From the NCBI RefSeq assembly GCF_036785885.1, contig NC_092317.1, positions 39,483,329 to 39,547,328 on the forward strand: 64,000 nucleotides of DNA, written 5' to 3'. The stretch is from Coffea arabica. Taxonomy: Eukaryota > Streptophyta > Magnoliopsida > Gentianales > Rubiaceae. Positions 24,301 through 39,600 of this stretch are shown here, in pieces (the first letter of the stretch is position 1; each line of letters starts with the position of its first letter). The notes below the pieces were generated by a model. It did not search any database. It saw only the letters and a program-made list of their open reading frames with translations, and had not been told where the DNA came from. The translations under genes were made by a program, and so were the position numbers.

Positions 24301-27300
24301 TATGCATCTAAAATGGCAGTAAAGGTTCTTTTTTCCCAGTCGATCCTGAATGTATCAGTTTACTGGATTCCAGGTTAACTTCTATCTATAGAATTAACTC
24401 ACTTTTTTGTTCCTTTTTTTATTTATCATGAGATCTGATCTTTTGTAGGACAGAGGTTATATTTGATATTCATGTTTTTAGTAAAGTAGGTCCAATCCCT
24501 AGATGGACTTCTTTTCGAAATTCATTTCCAGGATGCCATCATGGGTGATTTCCCCAAATTGGACTAACATAGCTTCCGTCTAAAATTTTCACCAAATGCT
24601 TTTTTTTTTTTGTTAGAAATGGACTTCCATCTCCAGGAATTTAGAATAGCAAAGTTCCTGATTAGTTTCAAAGAAACTACTCCTTCGATTCCATTTTTTT
24701 TTTGCCACATTTGCTTGTTTATTTGAGTCAAAGAAATTGACCATTAAAACAAGTTGAGTTATTGAATAAGTTGCATTGTTCTCTTTTGTTTTTGCATAAA
24801 TGTACGTGCTGTCAAAATTTTTTATCCCAATCATTGTGGTTGAGGAATAATGTACTGAAGTTTTTTCTTATGTCTTGTTATTCATTCTTCTTGTGAGAAT
24901 TCAAAAATTAATGGAAGTCTTCTTAGAGGAAGGTGATGGATCATCTTATATTGGGGGCTTATGTTTGAAAAGGCTCAGCAAAAGTTTCAGATAACGATTT
25001 GAAGCATCCTAGTAGAAAAGATAGATTCTGGTATATGACGTTGACAGCTACTGATAAATAGAACTTATCAGGTAGCTTATAGAGTATATGACAAGCGAGC
25101 TCATGTCATGAAGCAAACCTAATACACTAGAAGTACTGGTTCTTCAGTGCAGATTCTATCACTAGTCTAATTCGATCCACAATTTGCAACACCTGTGGCT
25201 TTCATTCAATAATTACTGATTCTTTATCTAATGTCTTATCATGGGAACAAATTATGTACTTTATTGATTAAGTACCTTCTTTTTCTTTATTCAGAGAAAT
25301 AAGTGGAAACTTTGTGGCTTCATAAATTTGTATTGCTTCTCATTTTATTCTTGGGGGTGTGTAATTCTCCGGCAGTCAATATTAGGAAAAATCAGATTTA
25401 AGCATACTTGCTTAAATTTTTGACAGGTAGAGTCCACACAGAGCATGATCCGCATCGTAGGCCTTTCAGCCACTTTACCAAACTATTTAGAGGTTGGTAC
25501 TTGATATCTTTCATAAACCCATAGGCAGTGTTGTATCATAATCTAAAGTTTTATGCTCTAGCTAAGGTTTAGTTTACCTTTTTTTGTTCATTATATGCAA
25601 GTGTTTTTTCATTTTTATTTTTGTTTTTTATTTGTTTATTTTTTTTGGATTGTTGACATTTAGGTTGCACAATTTCTAAGGGTCAATACAGAGACAGGTC
25701 TGTTTTTCTTTGATTCTAGCTATCGACCAGTACCTCTTGCCCAGCAGTATATTGGGATCAGTGAGCATAACTTTCTGGCTCGTGTTGAATTGCTGAATGA
25801 GATATGCTATAATAAGGTTTTGTTCTTTGAACTCTTTTGTGTTCAGACATAATTTCTAATTCCCAATCCATGAATTCCTTCCGTAAAACTGTACTTCCTG
25901 CACTAGGTTGTTGATTCTTTAAAGCAAGGGCATCAGGCAATGGTTTTTGTCCATTCCCGGAAAGACACAAGGAAAACAGCTGAGAAACTGGTACGCTCAA
26001 ATTTAAGTCTTAAAGCAGGAGTAACTTCTTTGATTTCACCTAATTTAAAGGTTTTTACCTTTCCTTTGTCTTGTCATGGTATTTGATAACAGTGAGAGGG
26101 AGTCTTTCAGGTTGTAGACCACACTAAGATACTGCATACATAAGCAGATATCTGAAGAAAGTAGCATCCTATTAAGCTTTGCATGGCTGTCTTGTCTGAA
26201 AATGCTGCAAGGTTTTCTTCTTTTGGTAGTTACCCTCAATTATTTCAAGAGATTCTCTCTTTTTCGGATGATGTTGAGAGTTCCAATGTGTAGCCTCCTT
26301 TACTATTAGTCTTGCAACCATCTAACTAAGTTGGTAGATGTACAATATTGTTAATGAAGGCTTGTATTTAGGAGAAAATATTTCTGTTGAAGAGCGCTTA
26401 TCAAAGAAAATGGCGGACTGATTTAAGATCACCTTGTCTTATGAAATTTCAGCTACAGGCATTTGTCTAAATATTTGGAAATGTAGGAGAAATTGTTATA
26501 TGATTTTATTGCAAGGGGCTCTATTGTATATTTTTTCCCCCAGCCAACTGCAAGACTTTTTATATTGTTGCTGAGTGATCTTATTTGTTCTCTAATCCAT
26601 AGGAGATATTCTACTCTATTATGCTACCTCCAATTTTTCTTGTCTGCTTCCCATTTTTTATACAAAAGGAGATCACTTAATCTTTATTTAGTTCCTGGTG
26701 CAAGTACATTTTTAGGAGTGACTCCTGTAAGTAATTGAGTTTCAGCTTACTGAAGTCTATCTAAGAAACATGAGAGACTAAGGACTTTGGTTTTATCCAC
26801 AGAGATTAACCGTATCACATTGTTAACAGTTTGTTGGATGTTAATTCTGATATAGTTGTGAAGTTTGAAAATAATTTGCAAATTTTCATGAAGATACTAG
26901 CAGGAGATGCATCTTCGAAATTATGACTGATTGGGAGTTGTATCTTGTTCATTGAAGATTGAGGATGAAGTTATTTCATGAGGATTTGTTTGATTGGGAA
27001 TTGTCTCTTGTTTATTTAAGATTGAGGTGGAAGTTGTTTCACGAGGGTGTGGTTGATTGGGAGTTGTTTTTTGATTATTTACGATTGGAGATGAAGTTAT
27101 TTTGTGAGGATTATATTAATTATAAGAGTGGATAACCACAATCAAGATACTTAGCTAGGCCTCTTTGAGTCGTCAGTTTTCTCAAAATTTCGAGATAGAA
27201 AATTATGTCTTCAGATATGCTTGATAAGGCATCAGGTTTTGAGGAAATTTTTCTGAGAGCTGATTTTGTAATGCATGTACATCTCTGATATGTTGTGCAG

Positions 27301-30300
27301 GTTGAACTGGCCAGGAAATACGAGGACTTGGAACTTTTTAGGAATTATTCACATCCTCAATTTGAGCTTAAAAAGGCAAGAAAAAAAAAATACTTTGCCA
27401 ATTCTGCTGGATTATATATTGAGGTGTTCTGTAGCTCAGCTAATCTGTGTGTTACAGAGGGAAGTTCTCAAGTCCAGAAATAAGGATGTTGTGGATCTTT
27501 TTGAAAATGGAATTGGTATTCATCATGCGGGGATGTTACGGGCTGATAGGGGACTCACTGAGCGACTTTTCTCAGATGGACTTTTGAAGGTAAGTTGTCC
27601 ACTTGTCATGTTAATCTTTCTTCCTCACTTCATCTAGCAGTGACTGAACAATGTTCTTTACTTTTCATTTTTTTTTTCTAATGTAGCTTTCTTTACTCAG
27701 CTGTTTCAAATTTCTTCTAGGTACTTGTATGCACTGCAACACTGGCATGGGGAGTAAATCTGCCTGCTCACACGGTGGTGATTAAGGTTTGAGCACTGTT
27801 TATGTTGTTAGTACTCATAGGTGAACTGGTGTGCTGTTTTTCTAAGTTTCAAGTTGAGGTCTTTAGTGTAGAAAAGAGCTCGGGAATTTTGCCTATAAGC
27901 TGGTGGAATGGGGAGGGATGACACCAGCATATTTGTAAAAGCTGTTGTGGAGTAAACACTATCCAAAGTTTTTCTACAATATGCACAATTGTAATGTGGA
28001 GGAAAGTCTCTGCAAGATCAGCTTATGCGAAGCACCTCTCCTTTTGTTTGATACATAAAATATGCAGTCCTTAGAGGATGCAGTGAATTCTAGTTTTAAG
28101 CATCTCTTTCTTTCTTGGTGTGGTACATTATTTGTACCACATCATTGTCCATTTATCAATGTTATTTCTATATGGCTTGTGTACAATGTAATAAAGTTGC
28201 TAAGTAGCTAGTATGTTGAGTGACTGAAACAAGGTTGAAGGCTTCCTGTCCAAGTTGTCAATATGTGGGTTATGAGCTCATATTACTTGTCATAGAGTTC
28301 TTTGAAGAGCCAAATAAAAACCTAAACTAATAGCCAAAACAACCATTAGTATATCACAATAGACAAGATTGTTATCTTTCTCTGCAAGTTCTTTGATTAT
28401 AGTATTTATTATCATTGTAATGCCTTGTTACTGGGCTGGAATTGCCTAGAAAAGAAAGGCTATTCATCTTTTATCTTTCTATCCACTATTTACTGCAACT
28501 AAACAAAGTTGAAGGGGCTTTCTAAGAATTGTCTTTTTGAACAAAAAGTTAATGACCCACCTTTGTCATCTTTATTTTGGGAAGGAAACCATGGATGTAA
28601 CTAGTCTCATTGCATGAGTCGTTTGTTTCTTTAATAGGTGAAATACATGTTGATACCTAGATACATAGGGACATATATATAGATAGGTATGTCTTTACGA
28701 TCCTAAACTTGTGGTCCAGATTTTTCTTCCAGTTTCTTGTGACATAGTTTAATATCTGGACCATTTTGGTGCTTCAATCTTGTGCATGTTTTTTGTCCAG
28801 GGAACTCAAATATATGATCCAAAGGCCGGTGGATGGCGAGATTTGGGCATGCTTGATGTTATGCAGGTAAGTGGACTGTTTCTCTTGTATTTTTTGTGTC
28901 TCCAAATCCATTACTCAACTGGGATTAATTTGTAACTTTCTTTGAATGAGGTGCTGTTATAGATTTTTGGACGTGCAGGGAGACCTCAGTTTGACAAAAG
29001 TGGGGAAGGAATTATAATCACCACGCATGACAAGTTAGCCTATTATTTGCGACTTCTAACCAGCCAACTACCCATAGAAAGTCAGGTGAAACTTGTCTTT
29101 TGGTTTGGAGTTTTGGCCCTTTAAATCTGTTTCTGATTTTTCTGGTGTATCCATATGTTCGAGAGTTTGCTATCTTCATTTGTCTAAGTTGTGCTCTAGC
29201 TCTGCTCATTAAGGGCTCAGTGTGTAGGAATTTAAACCTTTTGTTGTCCAGCCTACAAATGCTAATGCTTCACCAATCTGCCATATGTTTTTCACCATTG
29301 CATCTTTTTTAATTGTTTAGAAGGTTTTTTAATCTTGTCATATCACACATACTTGCCATGAATTTTGTCAACTAATAGTAGTTTTCTACGAGGAACATGT
29401 TCTTGGAACATGAAATGAGGAAAACAGATGAGCCAATGTTCACTGAACTGATTTAACCTTTTGTCTTAAATTATGGTTGACACTCTCTTCTGGTTACAAG
29501 CAGAGCCTTTGAGATACAGTTTTCTGTTATCTTTATTTCCCTTTTGTTTCAGTCTTCTGGCTCAACAAGGTTTTCATTCATCTTCTGCTTTCAGTGTTTA
29601 TAACGTTTTACAAGCAATGCATTACTACATTCAAACTTGAGAATTCCTGTCCTAGCAATGAAATGGGAAACTAGATTTTTTCCATTCCAAGGCCCATCTC
29701 AAGTGGCCATAATTTTAGTTGTTGATGGGGTGGGGTGAGGGAGGTTAGGGCTGAACCCACAACAATATTTTGCAATTTGGAGAGCTTTTACTACTTTGGC
29801 TGCCCTCTGCCTCATCTAGCCCATGTTGTTCAGATGAGTAATTAAATTATTGGTAGACTTGAAATTATTTAGTTATCATTTGGAAAGATAGTAAATCGGT
29901 TAATTTTTAATATGATCCTAATGATTTTTGTCTTAGTATGTATCTTATTTCCTTCAATTGGACATGTATATTGAACATATCTCTTAAATGACTGCCATTG
30001 TACCCAACACCCATTTTACATCTGTTGCAGTTCATTAAGTCCTTGAAGGATAATTTAAATGCTGAGGTGGCACTGGGCACTGTGACCAATGTGAAGGAGG
30101 CTTGTGCTTGGCTTGGATACACATATCTGTTCATTAGAATGAAAATGAATCCCCTTGCATATGGTATTGGATGGGAGGAGGTATCATATTCACCTGTCAA
30201 ATTTTTATTTTTATTTTTTTTGTTTGATCTGTTCATATCTGTTCAGGAATTGCCAGGTGTGTTTCTCAGGGCAGCCATTCTGTTTAAATTTCCTTTCTTG

Positions 30301-30577
30301 TTCGTCTCTATTTCGCCCTCTCCGCCCTTTCCCCCTCTCCGTTGCTATTAATCTATTTCTCTATGTATGTGCACGTGGGCATACATGTTTACATGTGCGA
30401 CACGTTTATGTGTGTGTTTCCACGTGCTTTTGTGTAAACACACACATATGCGTATTGTAGGATATCTTTATATTTTTTGTTGGTGGATCTGTAATCACAT
30501 TTGTTTGATATATTGCTCTAGTAAATATTTCATATCCTTGGCTATGTGATTGGCTTAATCCCTGTGGAATTCACTGG

Positions 30578-30635
<58 letters not shown>

Positions 30636-33600
30636 CTGTGAAATAATACCTTATGTTGTGGCTGTTACCCAACTTATTGCCTGAACCTCTGATATTTTTG
30701 ACTGATGAAGAGATCGGATATTTTCATTATGCCCATCTATTGGTTCAAAATTTTATGTTCGTGTTTGGTGGTAATGTATTGTGATGGATAGAGTTTAAGG
30801 GGCTTCTTTTCTTTGAACACCTATTTCAGTAGGCGTGTTTGGTAAAGAAACAAGAAGAGTACTAGGTTGAAACTTCTGCCAAAGCCCTACTCTTGTCTCC
30901 CCATTTTCTCCCACCTTTGCATTTTGCTTCTCTGGAGAGAGTCGTCTACTTTCTTCTATAATACTTTTCCTTCTTCCTCCTTCCTTTATTTTTGCTTGTT
31001 CTCCTATGACTTTTTCCCTCACTAAAGTGAAGATGGTAGTCAAGGGCTTTTGTTTTTGCAGGTGATTGCAGACCCTACATTGAGCATGAAGCAGAGAGCT
31101 CTTGTAGCAGATGCAGCACGAGCTCTTGATAAAGCAAAAATGATGCGTTTCGATGAGAAAAGTGGCAACATCTATTGCACAGAGCTCGGTCGTATTGCTA
31201 GCCATTTTTACATCCAGTACTCCAGTGTGGAAACTTACAATGAGTTGCTAAGACAGCACATGAATGAAAGCGAGGTGATTGAGATAGTCTGGCATGCACC
31301 CATTCAATTCACTTTTTGTTAGCTTTTGGCATTATGCCATTTTAATGTTTGAAACATCTATCTCCCAAATGGTCTAAGCTTTATGAAGCAGATGTCATTT
31401 GGCAATTTGCTGGGACGGGTAATAGTGAATTGCTTTGTTAACAAAGAAAAAAAATTTTAACAAAATGATGAAAGACTTGAATGTTTGCTCTGAATTGTCT
31501 TGATGAAGTAGCACATGGCTTTTTGGAACTCAGAATTATAAAGGGAAAATGATTTTCAATCTTATTTTGTAGATGATCAGCTCATCTTAAAAGTCTGTCA
31601 GCTATATTACATGGAGTTGGATAAGAGTGTTGAGTGCAATATGTCAATAAGTGTCAGATTTGTTTCTAAGGTTTGTCCTGTTTTTTAATTGTAACTAACA
31701 TGTTAAGAAAATATGGCAACAACTTAAATTATTTTGTAGTTCATGTTTGAAGGGAAATTTATGTAACTATATATGTCTGTGAGTAATATCTTAGTGTTGT
31801 ATATAAAGAAGAAAGCATATAAGATAAGGAACGGAAAAATTTCTGCAACCAGATATTTACCATCTTTTAAGGCTGAAAGTAACTAAAAATTCTTTCTGGT
31901 TTTTTAGATAATTGATATGGTTGCCCATTCTTCTGAATTTGAAAACATCGTTCTCCGTGACGAGGAACAAAATGAGTTAGAAATGTTGGCCCGCACTTCA
32001 TGTCCATTAGAAATTAAGGGAGGTCCATCAAATAAACATGGAAAAGTCTCAATTCTTATTCAGGTACATGCAGACTACTTTTGTCAACTGTGATGACTAT
32101 ATTTCTGCTGAGGTGATGGAACTTTCTTACTACCACTATGTGCTTATTTTGATTTGCAGCTGTACATCTCTCGGGGCTCCATCGATTCATTTTCACTAGT
32201 TTCTGATGCAGCATATATAAGTGCAAGCTTGGCTCGTATCATGCGGGCTCTATTTGAGATTTGTTTACGCAGAGGGTGGTCTGAGATGTCTTCATTAATG
32301 TTAGATTATTGTAAGGCAGTGGATCGCCAAATTTGGCCCCATCAACACCCTCTTAGACAATTTGACAAGGATATCTCAGCAGAGGTTTTTTTGCCACAAT
32401 GTTTTTTTGGAAATGAATCATGTAGGTCGTTTACCATTGACCTGGACTAATTATCTGCCATTCAGGTTTTGAGGAAGCTCGAAGAGAAAGGGGCTGATTT
32501 AGATCGCCTACAAGAGATGCAAGAGAAAGATATTGGAGCTTTGATCCGTTATGCACCTGGTGGAAGGGTACTTTCCTTGCTATATTTTACCACCTCAATA
32601 ATACCTGTATCTGTTTGACATTGATAGTTTTTGGTATGGCTTTTTTGAGACAAAAGTTGGTCAAGCAACACTTGGGATATTTTCCTTCAGTCCTGTTGTC
32701 TGCTACAGTAAGTCCAATTACGAGAACTGTTCTCAAGGTATCTCCAATCTGACAAGATTCTTCAAACTCGTTTCATTTTTGAACTACAAATTTGATATTA
32801 ATGTACAAAATTGACATGTGCCATCTTTTAGGTGGATTTGATTATAACACCAGATTTTGTGTGGAAGGATCGCTTTCATGGCACTGCCCTAAGGTGGTGG
32901 ATTCTGGTTGAGGTGAACTTTTGCTACGTTCTTCTGTCTTGAACAGAAACCTAAGAAGCCTATGAGCACAAATTTATTGATCAGCTTTCTGTGGATCATT
33001 TCTTCCTTTAGCGTAGCCTTCAAGTTAAACATTTGGTTAAATAGGTGGTTTTCAAATTAGCTATAGATAAGAAGGTTATTTTTCTGAACAAGTCACAATA
33101 ATAACCAGAAAGGGACAAGGATTTCATTCCAAAAGCTGATAGAAACCCGATGAACTTTGGCCTTATAAGGACAAAAACTCCTCCAGGTTATGGTAAAAAT
33201 CTCAAGTTGAAAAAAGAGCCATATGAGCCTTGTCCTCTTTACTAGTTCTCTATGACTGTATTTGCCCTTGATCCTGATTATCAGTTTACCATAATGTTCA
33301 GATGAAAGTATTTGCACGTAGGTATTAGGTTGGATTCTAGAAAGGCATCCAGTATTCTGGATCTTTTTTAAAAAAAGAAAAATACTGTCTGTTTAATAAT
33401 TTAAACTTGAAAAGCGATGCAAGCCCATCCATAGCTTAGTTCTGCATTTTTAAAGGATGAATGTTGACAAACAATCATGCAGTTCAGACTGGTCTTGTGA
33501 TTACCATGTGGGCTGCATAATCTTTCAGTTGCAAGTTTGTTAATTCACTAATATTTAGTGGTTGATCATCAATACATTAAGCATGAGATTATGACATGTG

Positions 33601-36600
33601 GAGCGACCTTTTTTAGGTTCTTTTTGGTTTGTATGAAGGGAAAGGAGCATATGTTGCTGTGAAGAGTGTGTTTTTCTTTGGTCTTCTTAGCTCAAAATTG
33701 TTTTACGTCAGTTTTGCTTGACAAAAATTCCTGGTGCTACATTTTGGTCTATTATCTTGGAGCATTAGTCTCCTTGTAGGTATTTTATTGCCAATAGCGG
33801 CTTTTTCAAAGCCGTCTTGCATCAATTGGAGTTAGGCTATACTTGATTAAACTTTCTGCAACAGAAGAAGTGTGTGTGTGTGTGTAAAGAAGAAAGAAAA
33901 GATCACTCTAGACTTATGGGTTATACTCAAACTTCCTGATGTCTTTTCTATTGTTTTCAACGTCTACCTAGAGTCCTTATAAGTTTTACAGAACTTTGGT
34001 GCTCTCTTACTCACAGGATTCTGATAATGACCACATTTACCACTCTGAGCTATTTACATTGACAAAACGGATGGCTAAAGCGGAACCTTATAAGCTATCT
34101 TTTACCGTGCCAATCTTTGAGCCACATCCTCCTCAGTATTACATTCGTGCAGTTTCTGACTCCTGGTTGCATGCAGAGGCATTCTACACTATATCCTTTC
34201 ATAATCTTGCCTTGCCAGAGGTGGTGTTGCTAGCTTATTCCTCATATATATTTCTTGAATGCATCTAGTGTCTTTTAATTGTAGGTTCATTCATCATTTA
34301 GTTTCAAATTCTTCATAACACGATGATATTTCATTCAGGGTCGCACATCCCATACTGAACTTTTAGATTTGAAACCCCTTCCTGTGACTGCACTTGGCAA
34401 TTTAACTTATGAAGCTTTGTACAACTTTACACATTTCAATCCTATTCAGACACAGGTTTGTATCTTTACTTTCTCAATCAGACTTTAGTAGTAGTCATGT
34501 TAGTAATTAGCTTCAGTATTGTTAGTTTATGTTTGTTGATCTTTTGGCAGGCTTTTCATGTGCTTTATCATTCGAACAAAAATGTTCTCTTAGGAGCTCC
34601 AACTGGAAGTGGAAAAACCATATCAGCTGAACTTGCTATGCTCCATCTCTTTAACACCCAGCCTGACATGAAGGTACTCGTATTTTTTGCTGCATCTAAT
34701 TTTTCTTCTGCATTGCTCTGAATGCAGAACTTCGAGCCAGTTTTAATTTGTGGAATGAATGATGAAGAACTTTCCTTTGAGATATAGGTTGTTGTCGTAT
34801 ATAATTTTGAAATAATGAATAATTTGAAAGCTTAAGCTCTTTACCCCCTTATTTTGATGGTGTTCTGCAAGAACAAGTAATTGATGCTACAGAGGAGAAG
34901 AACGATATTTCATAAAAGTGCTGTTTACATCTCTCTAGCTTTAGCATTCAAGCACCGTATATCACCTAGCCTAGTTATTTTTGAGCTTTCTTCTAATTTC
35001 CGTTTCTTAGTCAATGTATAATGATTCAATGTTTCATGTCTTAATGGGTTTAGTTACTTGGAGGATAAGATTCTAGCTTGGTTGGGAGTTGGAACATTAG
35101 TTTAGAACCAATAAAGTATGTCAGCTTTGTATTGTAGAGAAATTCCTTGTTTGAACCTTCTTATTTTATATCAATGACTATGACCTAGTGCAGACCCTCA
35201 TTGGATGTTGGTTCTTAACATTGATGGCCATCCATCAAAATGAAAAAAAAATAGAGACTTTAAAATGTTGAACAACTAAAATTTGTCTTGCTGCGGAATA
35301 TAATTAGTTATGTGCCTAAGTCATGATGTTAATGCAGGTCATCTACATAGCACCTCTGAAGGCTATAGTTCGGGAAAGGATGAACGATTGGAGGAAGCAT
35401 CTTGTTTCTCGACTTGGAAAACAGATGGTGCACATCATTGTCTCTTGCATAATCCAATTTCTGCTTTTAGCTCTTTGTACTAATATGATTTTTTTCATTA
35501 GGTTGAAATGACAGGAGACTATACCCCGGACATGATGGCTCTTTTATCAGCAGATATTATTATATCTACTCCTGAAAAGTGGGATGGTATCAGTCGCAAC
35601 TGGCATAGTCGAAATTATGTTAAAAAGGTGACATTTTTTTCCCCAAAAGCCCATCAATGAGTTCATTCTCTGTCTACTTAATTGATTCATTATTACGTTT
35701 TTGTGCATTTTTATATCTTTGGGCACAATTAAATTTTCAATTCACATTAGGTTGGGCTTATGATATTGGATGAGATTCATTTACTTGGAGCTGATCGTGG
35801 ACCCATTCTTGAGGTATGAAACTCGTAATTGCTTAAGCCGAGTACCATGTGATTATCTTTGTCCCAAATGTACATATATGTAGTAAGGTAGGAATTGTCA
35901 CCGACACTTTTGTTTGTTGGCATGTCATATTGCTTAATATGGGGACATCCAAAATATCCTCTTGACATTTTGCACTATTTAGGGCATCAATAAAAAGGAT
36001 TCAGTGTTGACAATGAACATTATATGCATACTTTATGTTAAGTTTTCAGATGTTTATTAGATGCATACATATATATATCTAGATTTACATACATATGTGT
36101 GTTGTGTTTACTTGAAAGTAGTAGTAGCCGAGCCTTTGTTATAGTTTCCGCCTTTTCCTTTAACAGCTACACTGATAATAGGATAATGATAACAAATGGT
36201 CTTGTATAAGAAATGATCCTTTTGCCAATTCTAAGAGTTCGAAGGTATACTGGCTTCATTGCTTCTCAAACTGTTTGGCTTATAATAATGACCCTTAGTA
36301 CATTGTCTTTGCTGAGTTCTAAGTCCTACAATTTCTTGAGTAGCTTCATTTTCCATGATGTTTTCAGGTAATTGTCTCAAGAATGAGATATATATCATCC
36401 CAAACAGAGCGAGAAGTTCGATTTGTCGGCCTATCAACTGCACTAGCAAATGCACAGTATGTATTTTGTTCTTTGACTTGTAGTCACTCACCTCTATTCC
36501 CTTTTCTTTCTCATCTTTATGTCATTCCGGTGCCATTTTGAAGTTATTATTTAATAAATATATTAAATATATTAAGCGTGTCTTTACTGTTGCTTTATAG

Positions 36601-39600
36601 GGTTTGCTCTGTATAATTATTTTCGTTTGGCATTCTTCACCATCACCATGTGTTGTTTGATGATCAAGAAACTTTATTTCTTATTTTTGAAAAAAAATGA
36701 TTGTTGTGTTGTCTTATTTGATTAGTGATTTAGCTGATTGGTTGGGCGTCGAAGAAAATGGTCTTTTCAATTTCAAGCCAAGTGTCAGGCCTGTTCCTCT
36801 TGAAGTTCATATCCAGGCAAGTTGGGAACTAGTTTTTTTATAGGTTCAGTACGTTTTATATGAGCTCCAACTTTTCATGTATCTAACTAGAAAATATGCT
36901 AGGAGTTTGCTAGGGTGGCTGTTACATGTTATATCTAAAAACAGTCATCAGTAAGACTGAAATGAAGCTATGGATATGACAATATTGTAAAAATGGAAGT
37001 AAATTTTTTGTCCTTCTTGACACATGAGCAGATAAGCAGATGGATTATAACTAGAGCATTGTTAGCCTTTATTATAGTAATTGCGTAAGTGCATCTCTAG
37101 CACAAGACCATTTTTGTGTTGAGAAATGCATATCAACATGAAATTTTGATCCGCCTTTAAAGGGTTTATTATTTTATCTGCTATTATTTATTTATTTATT
37201 TTTTGTTTACTTTTGTTGGGTTTCACTGGAAGTGGTTAAGATCTTGTTATTTGCTACAATTTGGTAGTGAAATATGTAAATCTTGTATGCAGGGGTACCC
37301 CGGGAAGTTTTACTGCCCAAGGATGAATAGCATGAATAAACCCACATATGCTGCAATATGTACGCATTCACCTACCAAACCAGTTCTCATATTTGTATCA
37401 TCTCGTCGCCAAACAAGGCTTACGGCATTAGACCTCATCCAAGTAAGAATTAATACTTCTTCAAGTAATGTTTTTCTATATGCATTTCACGTAATGTCTT
37501 TTCTGTTATCGAAGTTTGCAGCTTCAGATGAGCATCCAAGGCAGTTCTTGGCTATGCCAGAAGAATCTCTTCAGATGATCCTTTCACAGGTCACAGATCA
37601 GAACTTGAGGCACACTTTACAGTTTGGCATTGGGTTGCATCATGCAGGTCTAAATGATAAGGACAGATCTCTGGTGGAGGAACTTTTTGCAAATAACAAG
37701 ATCCGGGCAATTCTCATTCTTGTGAACTTTTTTTCTAGCATGAAGCAAAATTCTGTAATTGGATTAACTTTGACATTTATCCATTGACCAGACATAAATG
37801 TTCATATGCTGGCAGGTTTTAGTTTGTACTAGTACATTAGCATGGGGTGTAAATCTTCCTGCTCATTTGGTTGTTATTAAGGTGAGCTTTACTACTGCAA
37901 TTTCACTTCTCGCATTATGCTAAGTAGTGGAAGGAATTATTTTCTAACTGAAACTACATTCTTGGAGTATCTTTCATCTCTCTCTCTCTCTGAAAACGAT
38001 CTTCCAAGTTTCCAGCCAGGGAATTAACTATAACCAGGAAAGTTCAGCTGATTCCTGTAATTTTAGAATTTCAGCATGACGGATCTCAAGTCCAAAATGT
38101 GCGCTTGGATTGATAATAAACATCCATTTGAAATATTTAGAAAAATCTAATTTCTATTAAGATTTCGGGATCCCTAGAAAATAGATTGGCTTTCTGATCT
38201 ACATGAAAATGATGAATTCAAAATCCTTTGAATATCCAACCCATATAATGAATCATGCAAATCCATTTCCTCTAAAATCATTTCTCAAAGCAAAATGTTC
38301 AGGAACATGGCCTGGAAATTTGACTGACTGTGGTACTGGGTAATCTGATGCTTTTTTTCCTCTCCTTTTTGTTCTTTTTCCTAGCGTGGGTCAAATATAA
38401 GTTTTCCTTTTTTGACTACCCTCTTGCTAATTACTTGGAAGTCTATCCCATACTTCCATCCATGGTATGGCTCAATTAGTGGTCCTATTAAGCCAATGCC
38501 TTCTTGATGCAGGGCACAGAATATTATGATGGAAAAGCAAAAAGATATGTTGATTTTCCCATCACGGATATTTTACAGATGATGGGTCGAGCAGGTCGAC
38601 CACAATATGATCAACATGGGAAAGCTGTCATTCTTGTTCATGAACCAAAAAAGAGCTTCTACAAGAAGGTAAAAAAAATCAAAAAATATTTTCATGCCGA
38701 ACTTGTTCTGTTTCTTTAGATGATTAATAGCTTAAGTTGATCTTGCAGTTTCTATATGAACCATTTCCAGTTGAAAGCAGTCTGAGAGAGCAGTTGCATG
38801 ATCACATCAATGCTGAAATAGTTGCTGGAACAATTTGTCATAAGGAGGATGCAATGCACTATCTCACCTGGACTTACTTGTTCCGAAGACTGGTATAATA
38901 TGGATGATAGCAGTTTATCTTGTGAATAAGTTGGTTACACTCTTGCTTCATCCTCAATTTCCCTGAATGAGATATGCTGAAAGTTACTTTTTATTTCTAT
39001 GTACCAATTAGACTTCTATATAAACATGAAGTCAGGAAAACCAGAGTTAATCCCATATGGTCAAGTTGGACCTACCGTGTCATCTTTCAAATGATGGAAG
39101 TTACTTGGAAGGAAAGAAGGGTACTAATGTTTGAAAGGAAAAAACCATTTTTGTGATATTTGAAAAGTTGTCGATGAATAGATTGATGAATAGAAATGCA
39201 ATAATGGGATCTAATTTGCTAAGGAAAGCATATTTTGGTGAATACGTAGATTTGCAACTTAATATTTGAGAAACAAAACTTTTAGATTTCATGTATGTAA
39301 AGGAAAATTGGAACTTTAGTTGTATAATTCTATTTATAGCTGTTTAGTTAATCTGCACAGATTTTAGAGCAAGCTTCCTACAAAATTGAAAAGATCATGT
39401 ACTATGAGAATTAGTTAATTTTGCATTGTTGGCTGAAGATGCCATAGTCTTCTTGTTTAAGTCGATCTTGTTGACTGGTCAAAATCAATTTTATTATGTA
39501 ATTAAGAGGTTTTCTTCATGTTTTGTTCATGAAAACATGTAGCTGCATTCACATGCATGTCGAATCTGTAATCAGTAACTTATGCAGTTTGACACTATTG

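Larger units (their letters stand above)
21289..30180 (+). other. DExH14: DExH14 exons 8-21: helicase cassette 1
   Basis: Exons: 21289-21405, 21490-21549, 22798-22869, 22945-23061, 23175-23336, 25427-25492, 25664-25816, 25907-25990, 27301-27375, 27458-27589, 27721-27786, 28801-28866, 28963-29085, 30031-30180 (residues 422-902). Motifs in order: Walker A (exon 9), 'VAPMK' (10), 'TTPEKWD' and DEVH (12), 'GLSATLPN' (13), 'FVHSRK' (15), 'GIHHAGM' (17), '[13 protein letters not shown]' (18), 'GRAGRPQ' (20). Intron 16 starts with GC (AAAAAG|GCAAGA), a non-canonical donor; all others are GT-AG. Confidence 0.93.
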
